Source: Lihuaxuella thermophila
GTDB taxonomy: Bacteria > Bacillota > Bacilli > Thermoactinomycetales > Thermoactinomycetaceae
Direction: 5' to 3'
DNA length: 64,000 nucleotides
Assembly: GCF_900110165.1 (NCBI RefSeq)
Contig: NZ_FOCQ01000002.1
Span: forward strand, 124,001-188,000
Below the pieces are notes generated by a model. The model made no database searches and had not been told where the DNA came from. It worked only from the letters and a program-made list of their open reading frames with translations. A program made the translations under genes and the position numbers. Below, piece after piece: positions 29,957-39,897 of the stretch (position 1 is the stretch's first letter; the number at the start of each line of letters is the position of its first letter).

Positions 29957-30238
29957 ATCATTTTCACGAACAAGCGTTCTGTTTAATTTAAAGGTATAGT
30001 CTAGCAATCCAAGGAATAGATGAAAAAATTTCCTGATTTCTGAATGAGATTATAGTAAAATGGCAATATAATTTTTTCAATAGAGGGGGAGGGTCAAATT
30101 TCCGGCTTTTGTTTGTAAGAGCAGTAATTGGTTTTGCCTAACAATCATCCATAGGATCAACGATAACGGTGATTCTATATATTTCACCACCATCCCCTTT
30201 CATCCGGAAAATCAATCCATTTACGCAGGAGGTTATTC
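29957..30238. other. AT-rich intergenic stretch
   Basis: No gene seen. TATAAT-like sequence near 30066 may belong to a promoter for the lipoprotein gene at 30239. Confidence 0.4.
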
Positions 30239-31588
30239 ATGAAGAAGCTCTCATTTTTAAGTATTCTTTTGAGCCTTGTTTTACTCACTTCGGCTTGCGC
30301 GGGTGAAGCCGCTAAGCCCAAACAACCTGCGCCAAAAAAAGCAGCGACGACAGCCGAAGGCATGGCTATGGAAGGGCCTGGAAAGTATGCGGGAGATCGG
30401 TATGACGAAGCGAAGGTGCAGCAGGAACTGAAAAAATGGCCCAAAAATCTGACCGCAGATCAAGTGTACACGCGTTTGGTATGGCTGTTGGCGGAGGATT
30501 ATAAACCGGTCATCAAAGAAGTAAAAGAGTACAAGCCTTCATTTGCCTTAAGCAAGCTGGGGAATTTCGATCCAAACCAACCAAAGAGCGGCAGCAATGA
30601 TCAAAAGAAAACGAAACAGAAAAATATCGTCGTCTTGATCGACTCCAGCGGCAGCATGGCCGGCAAAGTGGATGGAAAAACCAAGATGGAAGAAGCCAAA
30701 CAAGCGGTGAAAGAATTTGCCAAGTCACTGGAGGGGGACGTGCGCATCTCCATCCGCGCTTACGGCCACAAAGGCAGCAACCAGCAAAAAGATAAGGCGG
30801 TCTCTTGCGCCAGTACGGAAGAGCTTTATCCATTGTCTACATACCAGGAAGACAGGTTTGTGAAAGTGGTCGACTCGTTGAAGCCATCCGGTTGGACTCC
30901 TTTGGCTGCGGCGATCAAAGCAGCGGGCCAAGACTTGCATGCCGCCCATCCCGATGACGAAAATATGGTGTATGTAGTCAGCGACGGCATTGAATCCTGC
31001 GGCGGCGATCCGGTGAAAGAAGCAAAAACACTGCATGAAGCCAAAGTGAAAGCCGTGGTCAACATCATCGGGTTAGATTTGGACGACAAAAGCCAGAAAG
31101 CCCTGGAGGAAGTAGCCAAAGCGGGAGGCGGGGAATTCACCAATGTGACCTCAAGCGAAGAATTGCGGAACAGATTTGCCGACTTTTTAACATACGTTGG
31201 TCGTACGAATGAAGTAAATTTGTGGAGCATTGGAAACAGCAATGAATTATACTGGGAACGTCAACGGGCTAATAATTATATCTTGTCTCTGCTGGGAACC
31301 TTCATTCAACCCGGAAAGTTCCCCAGCTTGATTGACAAGGAGTATGAACACATGAATGCAGCCGTTCAATTCCTCGTCGAGCAAAAGATCATACCGGAAA
31401 GCATGGGCGGCTATGAGGGGGCTGTATCGAAAAAACTTGACAAACGCCGGGAAATGTTAAAACAATATCAAAGCAAACTGTATAATCAAAAAATGAAAGA
31501 AATTGATGACGATTATGCCCGCGCCATGGATTTAATGAAAAAAATCAAAAAACAGGAATACGAGAAAGCGGAAACGTATATGCCATAA
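30239..31588 (+). CDS. Von Willebrand factor A lipoprotein, copy 1 (YwmC/D-like)
   Basis: 449 residues, ATG six bases after AGGAGG. Lipobox LTSAC (Cys20) means it is tethered outside the membrane. A short linker (KQPAPKKAATT) leads to a conserved block AEGMAMEGPGKYAGDRYD and then a VWA domain from about residue 128 with the metal site DSSGSM (135-140) and a later VVSDGIESCGG segment. Two Cys (in SCAST and SCGG) may form a disulfide. The C-terminal 120 residues are helical and charged. Resembles secreted VWA proteins YwmC/YwmD of Bacillus, whose function is unknown. A clear paralogue is at 60480-61931. Confidence 0.85.
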   Translation: MKKLSFLSILLSLVLLTSACAGEAAKPKQPAPKKAATTAEGMAMEGPGKYAGDRYDEAKVQQELKKWPKNLTADQVYTRLVWLLAEDYKPVIKEVKEYKPSFALSKLGNFDPNQPKSGSNDQKKTKQKNIVVLIDSSGSMAGKVDGKTKMEEAKQAVKEFAKSLEGDVRISIRAYGHKGSNQQKDKAVSCASTEELYPLSTYQEDRFVKVVDSLKPSGWTPLAAAIKAAGQDLHAAHPDDENMVYVVSDGIESCGGDPVKEAKTLHEAKVKAVVNIIGLDLDDKSQKALEEVAKAGGGEFTNVTSSEELRNRFADFLTYVGRTNEVNLWSIGNSNELYWERQRANNYILSLLGTFIQPGKFPSLIDKEYEHMNAAVQFLVEQKIIPESMGGYEGAVSKKLDKRREMLKQYQSKLYNQKMKEIDDDYARAMDLMKKIKKQEYEKAETYMP

Positions 31589-31710
31589 TTAGCCGAAAAA
31601 TACTGTATGAAGGGTTTGCTCGGGACCTTCGATTCAAGCTTCATGATTGTGTGCAATCTAGATGGAACATCATGATATTTTGTACAACTGTTGACACATC
31701 TCATTCTGTA

Positions 31711-31744
31711 AAGCTGCTGACTTGATCAGCGGTCTTTTTTTAAT
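31711..31744 (+). terminator. Terminator after the first VWA lipoprotein
   Basis: GCTGCTGA (31713-31720), loop CTTGA, TCAGCGGT (31726-31733, with G-T pairs), then CTTTTTTT. The rest of 31589-31906 holds nothing recognised. Confidence 0.65.
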
Positions 31745-31906
31745 CCGGAACCAGCTTTTAACAAGCATTCGCAAAAGCGTGGGATAGAAATAATCTGATG
31801 TGGGATAGCAGGCTTTTTTCAAATATACTTATATATGCGCGAACGAATCATCGTTTTATGCATTCATTACCCTATCCTCATTCGATGAGCACAGGAGGGA
31901 TCTCAA

Positions 31907-32518
31907 TTGTTTGGCTCAAACGGCGATGCATTTTTCTATCAGACTTTAATTGATGTCGCAAACAATATTGTCGAAGCTATACGCCTGTTTCGTGAAAATG
32001 TGAGGACTCTGGAGAAAAAGGAAGAGTACGCTGAACAGATTAAGGCATTAGAGTCCAAAGGGGATGAATATACCCAACTGCTTATCTCAGAACTGAACAA
32101 GGCATATTATCCTCCCTTGGATCGGGAAGATATCCTTCAATTAGCCGGGAAATTGGATGATGTCCTGGATGGTGTGGAGTCTTGCGCTACCCGGATTGTC
32201 TATATCGATCAGCCTACAGACTATTTGATCCGGTTTGCGGATTTGCTGGAGCCATTGGGCAAACACCTTCGGGATGCATTTATCGCCCTGCAAAAACAAG
32301 ATTTTACCACCATTCAAAAGTTATGTGTGGAGATCAACATGCTTGAAGACGAAGCAGATCGTTTAATGAGAGAAAGTGTTGGCTCCCTTTTTCATCCCCC
32401 GGTTGAAGTGGTTGAATTGATTAAAATGAAGGATATCTATGAAAGATTAGAAAGACTCACAGATGCAGCGGAAGATATTGCAAATATTTTGGAAGGCATG
32501 ATTATCAAGTATGGTTGA
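31907..32518 (+). CDS. DUF47 / PhoU-like protein
   Basis: 203 residues, TTG start seven bases after AGGAGGG. All-helical, with the DUF47 pattern: [44 protein letters not shown], later MLEDEADRL and ending [35 protein letters not shown], shown here in parts. Such proteins usually accompany a Pit phosphate transporter and are thought to regulate it. No pit gene is nearby; arsenate reductase follows after 62 bases instead. Because arsenate enters by phosphate transporters, a link is plausible but not shown. Confidence 0.88.
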   Translation: MFGSNGDAFFYQTLIDVANNIVEAIRLFRENVRTLEKKEEYAEQIKALESKGDEYTQLLISELNKAYYPPLDREDILQLAGKLDDVLDGVESCATRIVYIDQPTDYLIRFADLLEPLGKHLRDAFIALQKQDFTTIQKLCVEINMLEDEADRLMRESVGSLFHPPVEVVELIKMKDIYERLERLTDAAEDIANILEGMIIKYG

Positions 32519-32580
32519 TTAAAAATGCCAGTATCTTTTTAATCCGCTTTGTTCAACCCTGCTTAAAGGAGAAAACAACC

Positions 32581-33003
32581 TTGTCTGACAAAAAAATCAT
32601 TTATTTCTTATGCACCGGAAACTCCTGCCGCAGCCAAATGGCAGAAGGATTTGCAAAGAAATATTTAGGTGATCGCTTCGATGTTTACAGTGCCGGAATT
32701 GAAGCTCACGGACTGAATCCAAAAGCCATCAAAGTAATGGCCGAAAAAGGAATTGATATCTCCAATCAAACTTCTGATGTCATTGATCCTGAACTATTCA
32801 ACCGTGCGCACTATATCATCACTCTTTGCGGAGATGCCAACGACAAATGCCCGGTGACTCCTGTTCATGTCCATCGCGATCATTGGGGATTGGATGATCC
32901 GGCTCGAGCACAGGGAACAGAAGAAGAAGTATGGGAAGTTTTCCGCCGCGTTCGAGACCAAATCGAAGCAAGGATTCAACAGTTTGCCGAAGAAAATAAA
33001 TAA
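32581..33003 (+). CDS. arsC: Arsenate reductase, thioredoxin-coupled
   Basis: 140 residues from TTG at 32581, nine to ten bases after AAAGGAG. The low-molecular-weight phosphatase fold is plain: P-loop CTGNSCRS with Cys11 and Cys16, the resolving pair Cys83 and Cys90 in LCGDANDKC, and HWGLDDPA. These are the residues of the Bacillus/Staphylococcus thioredoxin-dependent enzyme, which reduces arsenate to arsenite in the cytosol. No ArsR, ArsB or Acr3 gene is adjacent, so efflux must be encoded elsewhere. A perfect 8-bp hairpin follows. Confidence 0.95.
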   Translation: MSDKKIIYFLCTGNSCRSQMAEGFAKKYLGDRFDVYSAGIEAHGLNPKAIKVMAEKGIDISNQTSDVIDPELFNRAHYIITLCGDANDKCPVTPVHVHRDHWGLDDPARAQGTEEEVWEVFRRVRDQIEARIQQFAEENK

Positions 33004-33004
33004 T

Positions 33005-33029
33005 CCGGCTCCGTTTTTCCGGGAGCCGG
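33005..33029 (+). terminator. Hairpin after arsC
   Basis: CCGGCTCC (33005-33012) pairs perfectly with GGAGCCGG (33022-33029). The tail CGGAATTC is poor in T, so termination strength is uncertain. Confidence 0.45.
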
Positions 33030-33122
33030 CGGAATTCAATCTTGCAGAAATGCATCGGCGTGTGCATTCCGGGTTATTCATCACGATCGTAAGAAACCGA
33101 ACCCCATCGGATCATGGCCGCT

Positions 33123-34682
33123 TTACACACCCAGTTGATATTTTTTAATCTTGTTCAAAAGAGCCGTATGGCTCAGACCCAAATGTTTGGCGGCCTGCCG
33201 TGCGGATTTGTACTTGTGCAGGGCATCGGCCAGAATCGTCTTCTCATATGATTCCATTTGCTCCTTTAAGCACTGTTGGGGCCGGCGATCGGCGGGAATG
33301 GACCGAAGCTCTTTTTTCAAATATATCTCCGTTATTTCCTTCTGCTCCTCAGGGCAGAGATAAACCGCCCGCTCGATCACGTTCTGAAGTTCCCTGACAT
33401 TGCCCGGCCAGTGGTAGGACTCGAGCAGGCGAATCGCTTGCGGGGAAAGAGGCAAGGGATTGCGATGGACAAGCCGGCATACCTTTTTCAAGAAAAATTC
33501 AGCCAGCAGGCGGATGTCGCTTTTCCGTTCACGGAGAGGGGGGATGTGGATTGGAATCACATTCAGGCGGTAAAAAAGGTCTTCACGAAATTCCCCCTTG
33601 GTCATCATGGCGGAAAGATCGCGGTTGGTGGCAGCTATTATCCGGACATCGAGGCGGGTGACGGCATGGCTCCCCACGCGGCGGATTGTGCGGTCTTCGA
33701 AAACGCGCAACAATTTGGCCTGCAGATGAAGGGGGATTTCGCCGATCTCATCAAGAAATAAGGTTCCTCCCTGCGCCGTTTCGATCAGTCCCTTCTTTCC
33801 GTCTTTTAATCCCCCGGTAAAGGTTCCCGCCTCGTACCCAAAAAGTTCACTTTCGAGTAACGTTTCCGGAATGGCCGCACAGTTGATGGGGACAAAGGGG
33901 CCGTTTGCCCGCGAACTGGCAAAGTGGATCGCTCTGGCAAAAAGCTCTTTGCCCGTTCCGCTCTCTCCCTGAAGAATGATCGTGGCATTTTTTCCGGCAA
34001 TTCGTTTCGCTGTTTCCATACAGTTTCGCATGGCGGCGCTCTGGTGAATGATATCATCAAAGGTGATGACCTCAGTTTCGTTGACAGACTGAATCAGCTG
34101 CTGAATTTGTTTCATATCGCGCAAGACGACCACGATCCCCTGCCGCTCCCGCCGTCCGGTGGGGCGTACGGGTAAATAGCTGACGACAAAACGGGCTCTG
34201 CCTTTCCGGGCAACCGGAATGGAAACCGAGACATTCTGAATCTCCACTCCTTCCCGCAGGCAGCGCTCCGCCTCTTCGGTCCCTTGTTTCCACAGCCGGT
34301 AAAACGGTTTTCCACTTGCTTCTTCCCCGGTGATGTGAAGCATTTCTTCAGCAGCCCGGTTGATCGCCTGGATACACAGCTGCTCATCCAGCAGGACAAT
34401 GCCTTCGGAGACGGTGGAGAGAATCGTGTTCATCTGGTTTTCCCGCGCTTCCGAAGGGAGATAGTTCATGATTTCGACCTGCTTCACCCCCCGGATCTTT
34501 TGAATGGCTAAAAACAGGTCCGAGAGGAACCAGCGATCCGATTCAGGAATCTTCAGATAAATATAGTGAGGTTTTACTTCCATGCTGATCAGGTCGATCC
34601 GGGCGGAGAACAAGCACTCCAGCACGTCATGGGTGATCCCGACCCGGTTTTCCGTGCGGACTTTAAAAGTGATCGTATTCAT
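33123..34682 (-). CDS. Sigma-54-dependent activator with ACT and PAS domains (TyrR-like plan)
   Basis: 519 residues, ATG after AAAAGGAGG. Domains: ACT (1-75, VRTENRVGITHDVLECL), an amino-acid-binding module; PAS (about 80-190); AAA+ with Walker A GESGTGKE (239-246) and Walker B GGTLFLDEIGE; and a C-terminal Fis-type HTH (SARQAAKHLGLSHTALLNKI). The loop that contacts sigma-54 is GTFTGG (286-291) instead of GAFTGA; the conserved Phe and Thr remain. It lies downstream of methionine gamma-lyase on the same strand, and that gene has a -24/-12 promoter, so it very likely senses an amino acid and activates the lyase. Confidence 0.9.
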   Translation of the reverse strand: MNTITFKVRTENRVGITHDVLECLFSARIDLISMEVKPHYIYLKIPESDRWFLSDLFLAIQKIRGVKQVEIMNYLPSEARENQMNTILSTVSEGIVLLDEQLCIQAINRAAEEMLHITGEEASGKPFYRLWKQGTEEAERCLREGVEIQNVSVSIPVARKGRARFVVSYLPVRPTGRRERQGIVVVLRDMKQIQQLIQSVNETEVITFDDIIHQSAAMRNCMETAKRIAGKNATIILQGESGTGKELFARAIHFASSRANGPFVPINCAAIPETLLESELFGYEAGTFTGGLKDGKKGLIETAQGGTLFLDEIGEIPLHLQAKLLRVFEDRTIRRVGSHAVTRLDVRIIAATNRDLSAMMTKGEFREDLFYRLNVIPIHIPPLRERKSDIRLLAEFFLKKVCRLVHRNPLPLSPQAIRLLESYHWPGNVRELQNVIERAVYLCPEEQKEITEIYLKKELRSIPADRRPQQCLKEQMESYEKTILADALHKYKSARQAAKHLGLSHTALLNKIKKYQLGV

Positions 34683-34774
34683 GAGAACCTCCTTTTGGAT
34701 GTGAGATCTCATTCTCATGATAACAAAGAAAAACCGGGTCAGAGATGGTCCGGAAAAAAGGACAGCAACACAAT

Positions 34775-35971
34775 CTAGGCAAATGTGAGCGCTTGCTCCA
34801 GATCGCCGATCAGATCTTCCACATCTTCGATCCCCACCGACAGTCGGATCAATCCATCGGTGATGCCCATTTTTCTGCGCTCTTCCGCGGGGACGATGGA
34901 ATGCGTCATGGAGGCCGGATGTTGAATTAAGGTATCCACGTCTCCGAGACTGACAGCACGCTTACACAGAGAAAGCCGGTTCATCATGCGAATGCCCGCA
35001 TCAAGCCCGCCTTTCAGCTCAAAGCTGAGACAGCCGCCGAATCCGTCCATCTGTTTTTTGGCCAGCTCATACTGGGGAAAGCCAGGCAGGCCAGGATAGA
35101 AGACTTGGGCCACTTTTGGATGGGCACAGAGAAACTCCGCCACTTTTTGTGCATTTTCACAGTGCCGATCCATCCGCACTCCCAGCGTTTTCAGTCCGCG
35201 GATGAGCAAGTAGGCATCCATGGGGGCTAAAATTCCGCCCATATCTTTCTGAGTGGTCATTCGTATTTCATCCATCAACTTTTGCGGACCTGCCGCGATG
35301 CCGGCGACAACATCTCCGTGGCCCCCGATGTATTTGGTGGCGCTGTGGATGACCAGATCGCATCCCAGCTCGATGGGCCGCTGGAGATAGGGTGACATAA
35401 ACGTGTTGTCAACAACCGTATAAATCCCCCGCTCTTTTCCCACTTTGGCAATCATGCGCAAATCGACGAGTTCCATGGTTGGATTGACCGGGGTTTCCAC
35501 ATAGATGATCCTGGTGTTCGGCTGCAGGGAATGAATCACCTCTTGTTCATCTTTCATATGGCATAAGGAGTAATCCACGCCAAACCGCTCCCTGAGCAAA
35601 CGAAGCAACCCATATGTGCATCCGTAAAGCCCTTTGGAGCAAAGGATATAGTCCCCCGTTCTAACCAGACCCAACAGGACAGCGGAGACAGCGGCCATTC
35701 CCGAAGCAAAAGCAAGCGCGGCTTCCGCTTTTTCCAGCGCGGCAACTTTTTGTTCCAGCACATGGACGGTCGGGTTTCCGAGCCGGGAATAAATATAGCC
35801 TGATTCCTCTCCCGCAAAACGTTTGGCTCCTTCCGCGACCGATGAAAAAACGAACGTAGACGTTTGATAGATGGGAACAGCTAACGCACCGGTGGCCGGA
35901 TCTCTATCGTATCCTGCATGAATCGCCTGGGTCGATCGGCCGTACTCTGCACCCGGTTGATTGACTCTCAT
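34775..35971 (-). CDS. mdeA: Methionine gamma-lyase-type PLP enzyme
   Basis: 398 residues, ATG after GGAGGAGG. Cys/Met metabolism PLP family: VPIYQTSTFVF, YSRLGNPTVHVLE, DNTFMSPYLQRP, PLP Lys213 in HSATKYIGGHGD. Tyr116 and Cys118 in LYGCTYG correspond to the Tyr114/Cys116 pair typical of methionine gamma-lyases and not of most cystathionine synthases/lyases. The reaction would give methanethiol, ammonia and 2-oxobutyrate; the latter feeds branched-acid metabolism. It is transcribed from a sigma-54-type promoter with the activator gene next downstream. Confidence 0.87.
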   Translation of the reverse strand: MRVNQPGAEYGRSTQAIHAGYDRDPATGALAVPIYQTSTFVFSSVAEGAKRFAGEESGYIYSRLGNPTVHVLEQKVAALEKAEAALAFASGMAAVSAVLLGLVRTGDYILCSKGLYGCTYGLLRLLRERFGVDYSLCHMKDEQEVIHSLQPNTRIIYVETPVNPTMELVDLRMIAKVGKERGIYTVVDNTFMSPYLQRPIELGCDLVIHSATKYIGGHGDVVAGIAAGPQKLMDEIRMTTQKDMGGILAPMDAYLLIRGLKTLGVRMDRHCENAQKVAEFLCAHPKVAQVFYPGLPGFPQYELAKKQMDGFGGCLSFELKGGLDAGIRMMNRLSLCKRAVSLGDVDTLIQHPASMTHSIVPAEERRKMGITDGLIRLSVGIEDVEDLIGDLEQALTFA

Positions 35972-36012
35972 ATGGATTCCTCCTCCAGATCATCAGCTCA
36001 CCCATCTATTCA

Positions 36013-36028
36013 TGCAAAAAATATGCCA
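36013..36028 (-). promoter_or_regulatory. Sigma-54 (-24/-12) promoter of methionine gamma-lyase
   Basis: The minus strand reads TGGCATATTTTTTGCA (36028-36013): TGGCA and TTGCA with the exact consensus spacing, 42 bases before the start codon. Confidence 0.85.
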
Positions 36029-36069
36029 TATTCTTACACCTTGAATTCCGGCCAGACCCCGGGGACAGA

Positions 36070-36107
36070 TGGAAACTTTTATGAATGGATGGAAAGAAAA
36101 GTTTCCA
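36070..36107. promoter_or_regulatory. Probable activator-binding inverted repeat (UAS)
   Basis: TGGAAACTTTT (36070-36080) and AAAAGTTTCCA (36097-36107) are perfect 11-base arms around 16 bases, about 40-80 bases upstream of the -24 box. No T tract follows on either strand, so a terminator is unlikely. Enhancer sites of sigma-54 activators have this form. Confidence 0.65.
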
Positions 36108-36208
36108 GCCGAAAAGCATTTCATAGCCGTATCCTGCGGCCACTTGCTGTTATCGGGAGGCAAATCCTATTCAGGATAACCTTTTTTCAATCCGTCAACC
36201 TACTCATA

Positions 36209-36244
36209 ACGGCCCGCCCTGCTCACTGCGTGCAGAACGGGCCG
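36209..36244 (-). terminator. Hairpin downstream of the second M4 protease gene
   Basis: CGGCCCG and CGGGCCG arms enclose a shorter CTGC/GCAG stem. The leftward tail is not T-rich, so it is a weak candidate. Confidence 0.35.
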
Positions 36245-36276
36245 ATCGCCGAATGGGATGCTCTGATTCGTTTTCC

Positions 36277-37854
36277 TTAATTTACACCGACAGCCGTATA
36301 GGCATTTTTCACAGCCTGAACCTCCGGAGAGGATGCACCGTACAGATCGGTTGCCGCCTGGACGGCCGCCTGGCGCATATCGGCAAAAGTGGAGCTCGGA
36401 TGGAGATATACAGTGAGTGCACGGTAGTAGATTTTTGCCGTTTTGTCCCGGCCGATTCCGGTAACTGTCACCCCGTAATGAGTTCCGCCTTGGGCGATCA
36501 GGTAGCAAGCTTTGTTGTTGATCCCGCTGTTGATGTGAACACCTCCGTTGTCCTCATTGCCCGTATAGCGCTTGCTGTAGTGATCCGGATCCCCGTACGC
36601 GGCCGGATCGGACATGGAACGGAGCGCGTCTCCCGGGATATTCGGGGTATAGACGTCTTCCCCGATCAGCCAGTTATCGGAATCGACCATGGCCGCGAAA
36701 ATATCAGACATGGATTCGTTCAGGGCTCCTGACTCATTTTGATAAATCAAGTCAGCCGTCGTGTCGGTTACCGCATGGGTCAGCTCGTGCGCAACGACAT
36801 CGAGATCCCCCGATAACGGACGGAAGGTCATCCCGTCACCGTCACCATAGACCATCTGTGTGCCGATCCAGGCAGCGTTGTTCCAGCTTCTGCCCACATG
36901 TACAGAGGAGACGATCGCAGCGCCGTTTCCGTCGTAGCTATTGCGGCCATGGACCAGTTTATAGTAATCGTAAACCTTTTCTGCATACGCATGAGCGTCT
37001 ACGGCCGCACCGTCAGTGAAGGTGTTGGTGGTGCTGGAAATCAGGGTTCCCGGCAGTTTTGGCGAAGTATAGGAAGCATTTTTGGCATGATGGGTTTTGA
37101 TCCCTTCGCCGCGGCTTTGACCCCAGAGATAATAAGTTCCGCCGCTGTATGTCGTTTCAAAGGTTTTGGTATCCCCCAAAACTCCGGTCCCGCTGCCGGT
37201 CGCTTCAGCCGCATTCCATTTGTCGATCACTTTCGCGTTCACTGCATCGACGAAATAGTGCCAGTAGCCCGGCTGGGGATAAATGACCGAAGCTGTGACA
37301 TAATAGGCGAGATGGTATTTTCCTTCATGAGGATAGATCATGAGTTCAGCCCGGGGATCCGCTGCGAATTGACTTGCTTTTAAATCATTTTTTACTGCCT
37401 GAACGGCCCCCGTATTGTCAATATTGGCCCTTGTCGGAATATTTTTCGCCTCAAGTCCCGGGATGACTTGTCCGAAATACGAGGTGACATCCCCGTTTTG
37501 ATCCACATGAATCGTTTGCTGGGAACCGTATACCGGGATTCCTTTATATACTTCCTGCAGCCGGTAATGGGTCATCCCCAGCGAATCCTTCTCCTTTTTC
37601 AAGATTTTGAACTGCGACTTCACATCCCCTTTCAGCTTAAACAGATCTTGCTTCGCCTCCAAATAAGACCAGACCACTTCACTGCTCTGAAACGTACGGG
37701 GCGCCCGCCACTTTTCGGTGATCACCGAGGGGGTGTTGGTTTCTTTATTGTACCGAATCCCCCCGTCATTCTTCGCATCTGCGGTCAGCCCGAACAGACC
37801 GCTGGTCCCGAGTGCGAAGGCCAAAACCAAACCCGCTGCCGCCATCCTGTTCAT
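36277..37854 (-). CDS. Secreted thermolysin-family (M4) neutral metalloprotease, copy 2
   Basis: 525 residues from the ATG at 37854 after GGGGGAGG; longer in-frame starts lack a signal. Signal peptide [16 protein letters not shown] ending TADAKN, FTP/PepSY pro-region with the same [22 protein letters not shown] block as copy 1, and a mature domain with HELTH (356-360) and [11 protein letters not shown]. It is closely similar to copy 1 throughout; the main differences are in the signal peptide and the pro-domain end. The 15-kb separation with unrelated genes between argues for an older duplication. Confidence 0.95.
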   Translation of the reverse strand: MNRMAAAGLVLAFALGTSGLFGLTADAKNDGGIRYNKETNTPSVITEKWRAPRTFQSSEVVWSYLEAKQDLFKLKGDVKSQFKILKKEKDSLGMTHYRLQEVYKGIPVYGSQQTIHVDQNGDVTSYFGQVIPGLEAKNIPTRANIDNTGAVQAVKNDLKASQFAADPRAELMIYPHEGKYHLAYYVTASVIYPQPGYWHYFVDAVNAKVIDKWNAAEATGSGTGVLGDTKTFETTYSGGTYYLWGQSRGEGIKTHHAKNASYTSPKLPGTLISSTTNTFTDGAAVDAHAYAEKVYDYYKLVHGRNSYDGNGAAIVSSVHVGRSWNNAAWIGTQMVYGDGDGMTFRPLSGDLDVVAHELTHAVTDTTADLIYQNESGALNESMSDIFAAMVDSDNWLIGEDVYTPNIPGDALRSMSDPAAYGDPDHYSKRYTGNEDNGGVHINSGINNKACYLIAQGGTHYGVTVTGIGRDKTAKIYYRALTVYLHPSSTFADMRQAAVQAATDLYGASSPEVQAVKNAYTAVGVN

Positions 37855-38159
37855 GGAGTTTCCTCCCCCTTTGATGATGATTCCTGATGTTCGGGAGCGA
37901 TGTACCCTCAAGTATGTATGAATACATTGGCTCTCCATAGCCAATTGTAAATGAAGTATGAATGATGTCAATAATTTATTAATTATTTTATAACTTAATT
38001 AAATAAATTCATAATATAGCCCTAATATTCTTATAACCTAAACATTTTTTGAGGTTCGATTAAAATTCTTTCGCACCGCCCGACCCTTTTGAATGAATCC
38101 GCCCGCTTTTCTGCATGGAATTTTTTGTATCTGCACACATTAACTTTAAGGTGATGCAG
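37855..38159. other. AT-rich intergenic region between protease and germination genes
   Basis: Strongly AT-rich from 37940 to 38060. Upstream of 38160, TGAATG and CATGGAA 18 bases apart weakly resemble a sigma-G promoter. Nothing else recognised. Confidence 0.35.
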
Positions 38160-38273
38160 ATGTGGAAAGCGATTGTATCTTATCTTCCCGGCTGGGATGT
38201 CATGCTGCAGGCGGTATTCGTTTTTCTCATTCCATATGGCATCGAAAAGTTACATGCCTGGATTCGCACATGA
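38160..38273 (+). CDS. Small membrane protein at the head of the germinant-receptor operon
   Basis: 37 residues, ATG six bases after AAGGTG. A single hydrophobic stretch (MLQAVFVFLIPYGIEKL) is flanked by charged residues (MWKA at the N-terminus, HAWIRT at the C-terminus), consistent with one membrane helix. It ends 18 bases before the gerA-type gene. Some Bacillus receptor operons carry an extra small membrane subunit (the D gene). The position suits that role, although known D proteins are longer with two helices. Confidence 0.5.
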   Translation: MWKAIVSYLPGWDVMLQAVFVFLIPYGIEKLHAWIRT

Positions 38274-38291
38274 CAGAAGAGGAGAGGAAAC

Positions 38292-39872
38292 ATGTCTGAA
38301 CGGAAACAGTTAAAGACAAAGAAGATCGGCAATCGGGACAGGACCCGTCTCTCTCCCGGCCAAGCCCAACAGCAGACCGAGTCAAGCCAACCGGCTGTGA
38401 CTGTGTCTCCGGATGATTTCTCTTCCAGGCTTGAACTCATGAAAACAGAGATCAAACAAAACCCGGATGTCGTCTTTCGGAGGTTTAAACTGGGGTTTGC
38501 CAATCTTGAGGCAGCGGTTGTTTTGATCGACGGACTTACAGATAAAGACCTGATCAACGAGATCATGAAATCGTTAATGTACGGGGTGGCAGAAACTCCT
38601 CCCGACCCACAGCCGGCCGCTATGAATATCAAAGATTTTATCGAAGAAAAGATTCTGCCTGCCAGCAAAATCAAGGCAGTCAGCACCGTCAAAGAGGCAG
38701 CGGAAGAGGTGTTTACAGGGTTTTCGGCTTTATTGATTGAAGGAATGCCCGAGATTTTGATCCTGGAAACACCCTCCTGGAAATCCCGCGGCATGGAAGA
38801 ACCGGTGACGGAAGCTTTAGTGCGGGGACCCCGGCTGGGCTTTAATGAAACATTAAGCGATAATATCTCCCTGTTGCGGAGGGCCATTGCCAGCCCGCAG
38901 CTCACCTTCGTCGATTACTGGATCGGAAAAACGGCGAAGAAAAAACTGGTGGTCGCTTATATGGACGGAATCGTCGACCCGGAAATCGTCCGGGAAGTTC
39001 AAACGAGACTGGAACGCATCGATATCGATCATGTACCGGAATCGGGCTATATTGAGCAACTGATCGAAGACAATTATTTGAGCCCTTTTCCCCAGCTCCA
39101 GAATACGGAGCGAGCGGACCGGGTTGCAAGTGCCCTGTTGGAAGGGCGGGTGGCCATATTACTGGACGGAACACCGTTTGCACTGATCGTTCCCGTCACC
39201 TTTTCCATGCTGCTTCAATCCCCTGAAGATTATTATGAACGCTGGTTTGCGGGGTCGTTGATGCGTATGCTGCGCTTTGCGGTCGCCTTTGTTTCACTGT
39301 TCGGGCCGTCGATTTATATCTCTTTCGTTTCTTATCATCCGGGGTTAATTCCGACGAAACTGGCTCTTTCGATCGCCGGTACGCGGGAGGGAGTTCCTTA
39401 TCCCTCTTTTATCGAGGCGCTGATTATGGAGGTGGCGATCGAGATTTTGCGGGAAGCCGGACTGCGTCTGCCAAAGCCCGTGGGCCAGACGGTCGGGCTG
39501 GTCGGCGGGCTGGTCATTGGCGAGGCCGCTGTACGGGCCGGCATTGTGAGTCCGATTATGGTCATCGTCGTATCGATCACCGCTATCTCTTCCTTTGCCA
39601 TTCCCCAGTACGGAGCCGGGATTGCGCTGAGAATCCTTCGCTTTGGTGCCATGTTTTTTGCGGCTCTCTTGGGTTTGTACGGGGTTACGCTGTTCTTTCT
39701 CCTGATTTGCATTCATTTTGTCAAGTTGAAAAGTTTTGGCGTTCCCTATGCCTCTCCTGCCGTTCCCTATCGTTTGAGCGATTGGAAAGACTTCATCTTG
39801 CGCATGCCGATTCTGATGATGAAACGCCGCCCGAAGATGCTGCATACGAAAAATGAAGTGCGTAAAGGGTAA
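38292..39872 (+). CDS. Spore germinant receptor A subunit
   Basis: 526 residues, ATG after GAGGAGAGG. The N-terminal half is soluble, starts with a basic Gln-rich tail and contains the GerA signatures DFVEEKIL-like [40 protein letters not shown] and [17 protein letters not shown]. Then follow four or five membrane helices and the conserved [43 protein letters not shown] block (given here as a region, about residues 375-417). The receptor sits in the spore inner membrane and starts germination on binding nutrients. It is followed by the B and C genes with short gaps. Confidence 0.95.
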   Translation: MSERKQLKTKKIGNRDRTRLSPGQAQQQTESSQPAVTVSPDDFSSRLELMKTEIKQNPDVVFRRFKLGFANLEAAVVLIDGLTDKDLINEIMKSLMYGVAETPPDPQPAAMNIKDFIEEKILPASKIKAVSTVKEAAEEVFTGFSALLIEGMPEILILETPSWKSRGMEEPVTEALVRGPRLGFNETLSDNISLLRRAIASPQLTFVDYWIGKTAKKKLVVAYMDGIVDPEIVREVQTRLERIDIDHVPESGYIEQLIEDNYLSPFPQLQNTERADRVASALLEGRVAILLDGTPFALIVPVTFSMLLQSPEDYYERWFAGSLMRMLRFAVAFVSLFGPSIYISFVSYHPGLIPTKLALSIAGTREGVPYPSFIEALIMEVAIEILREAGLRLPKPVGQTVGLVGGLVIGEAAVRAGIVSPIMVIVVSITAISSFAIPQYGAGIALRILRFGAMFFAALLGLYGVTLFFLLICIHFVKLKSFGVPYASPAVPYRLSDWKDFILRMPILMMKRRPKMLHTKNEVRKG

Positions 39873-39897
39873 TGGGCGTTAAAGGAAGTGGACACTG

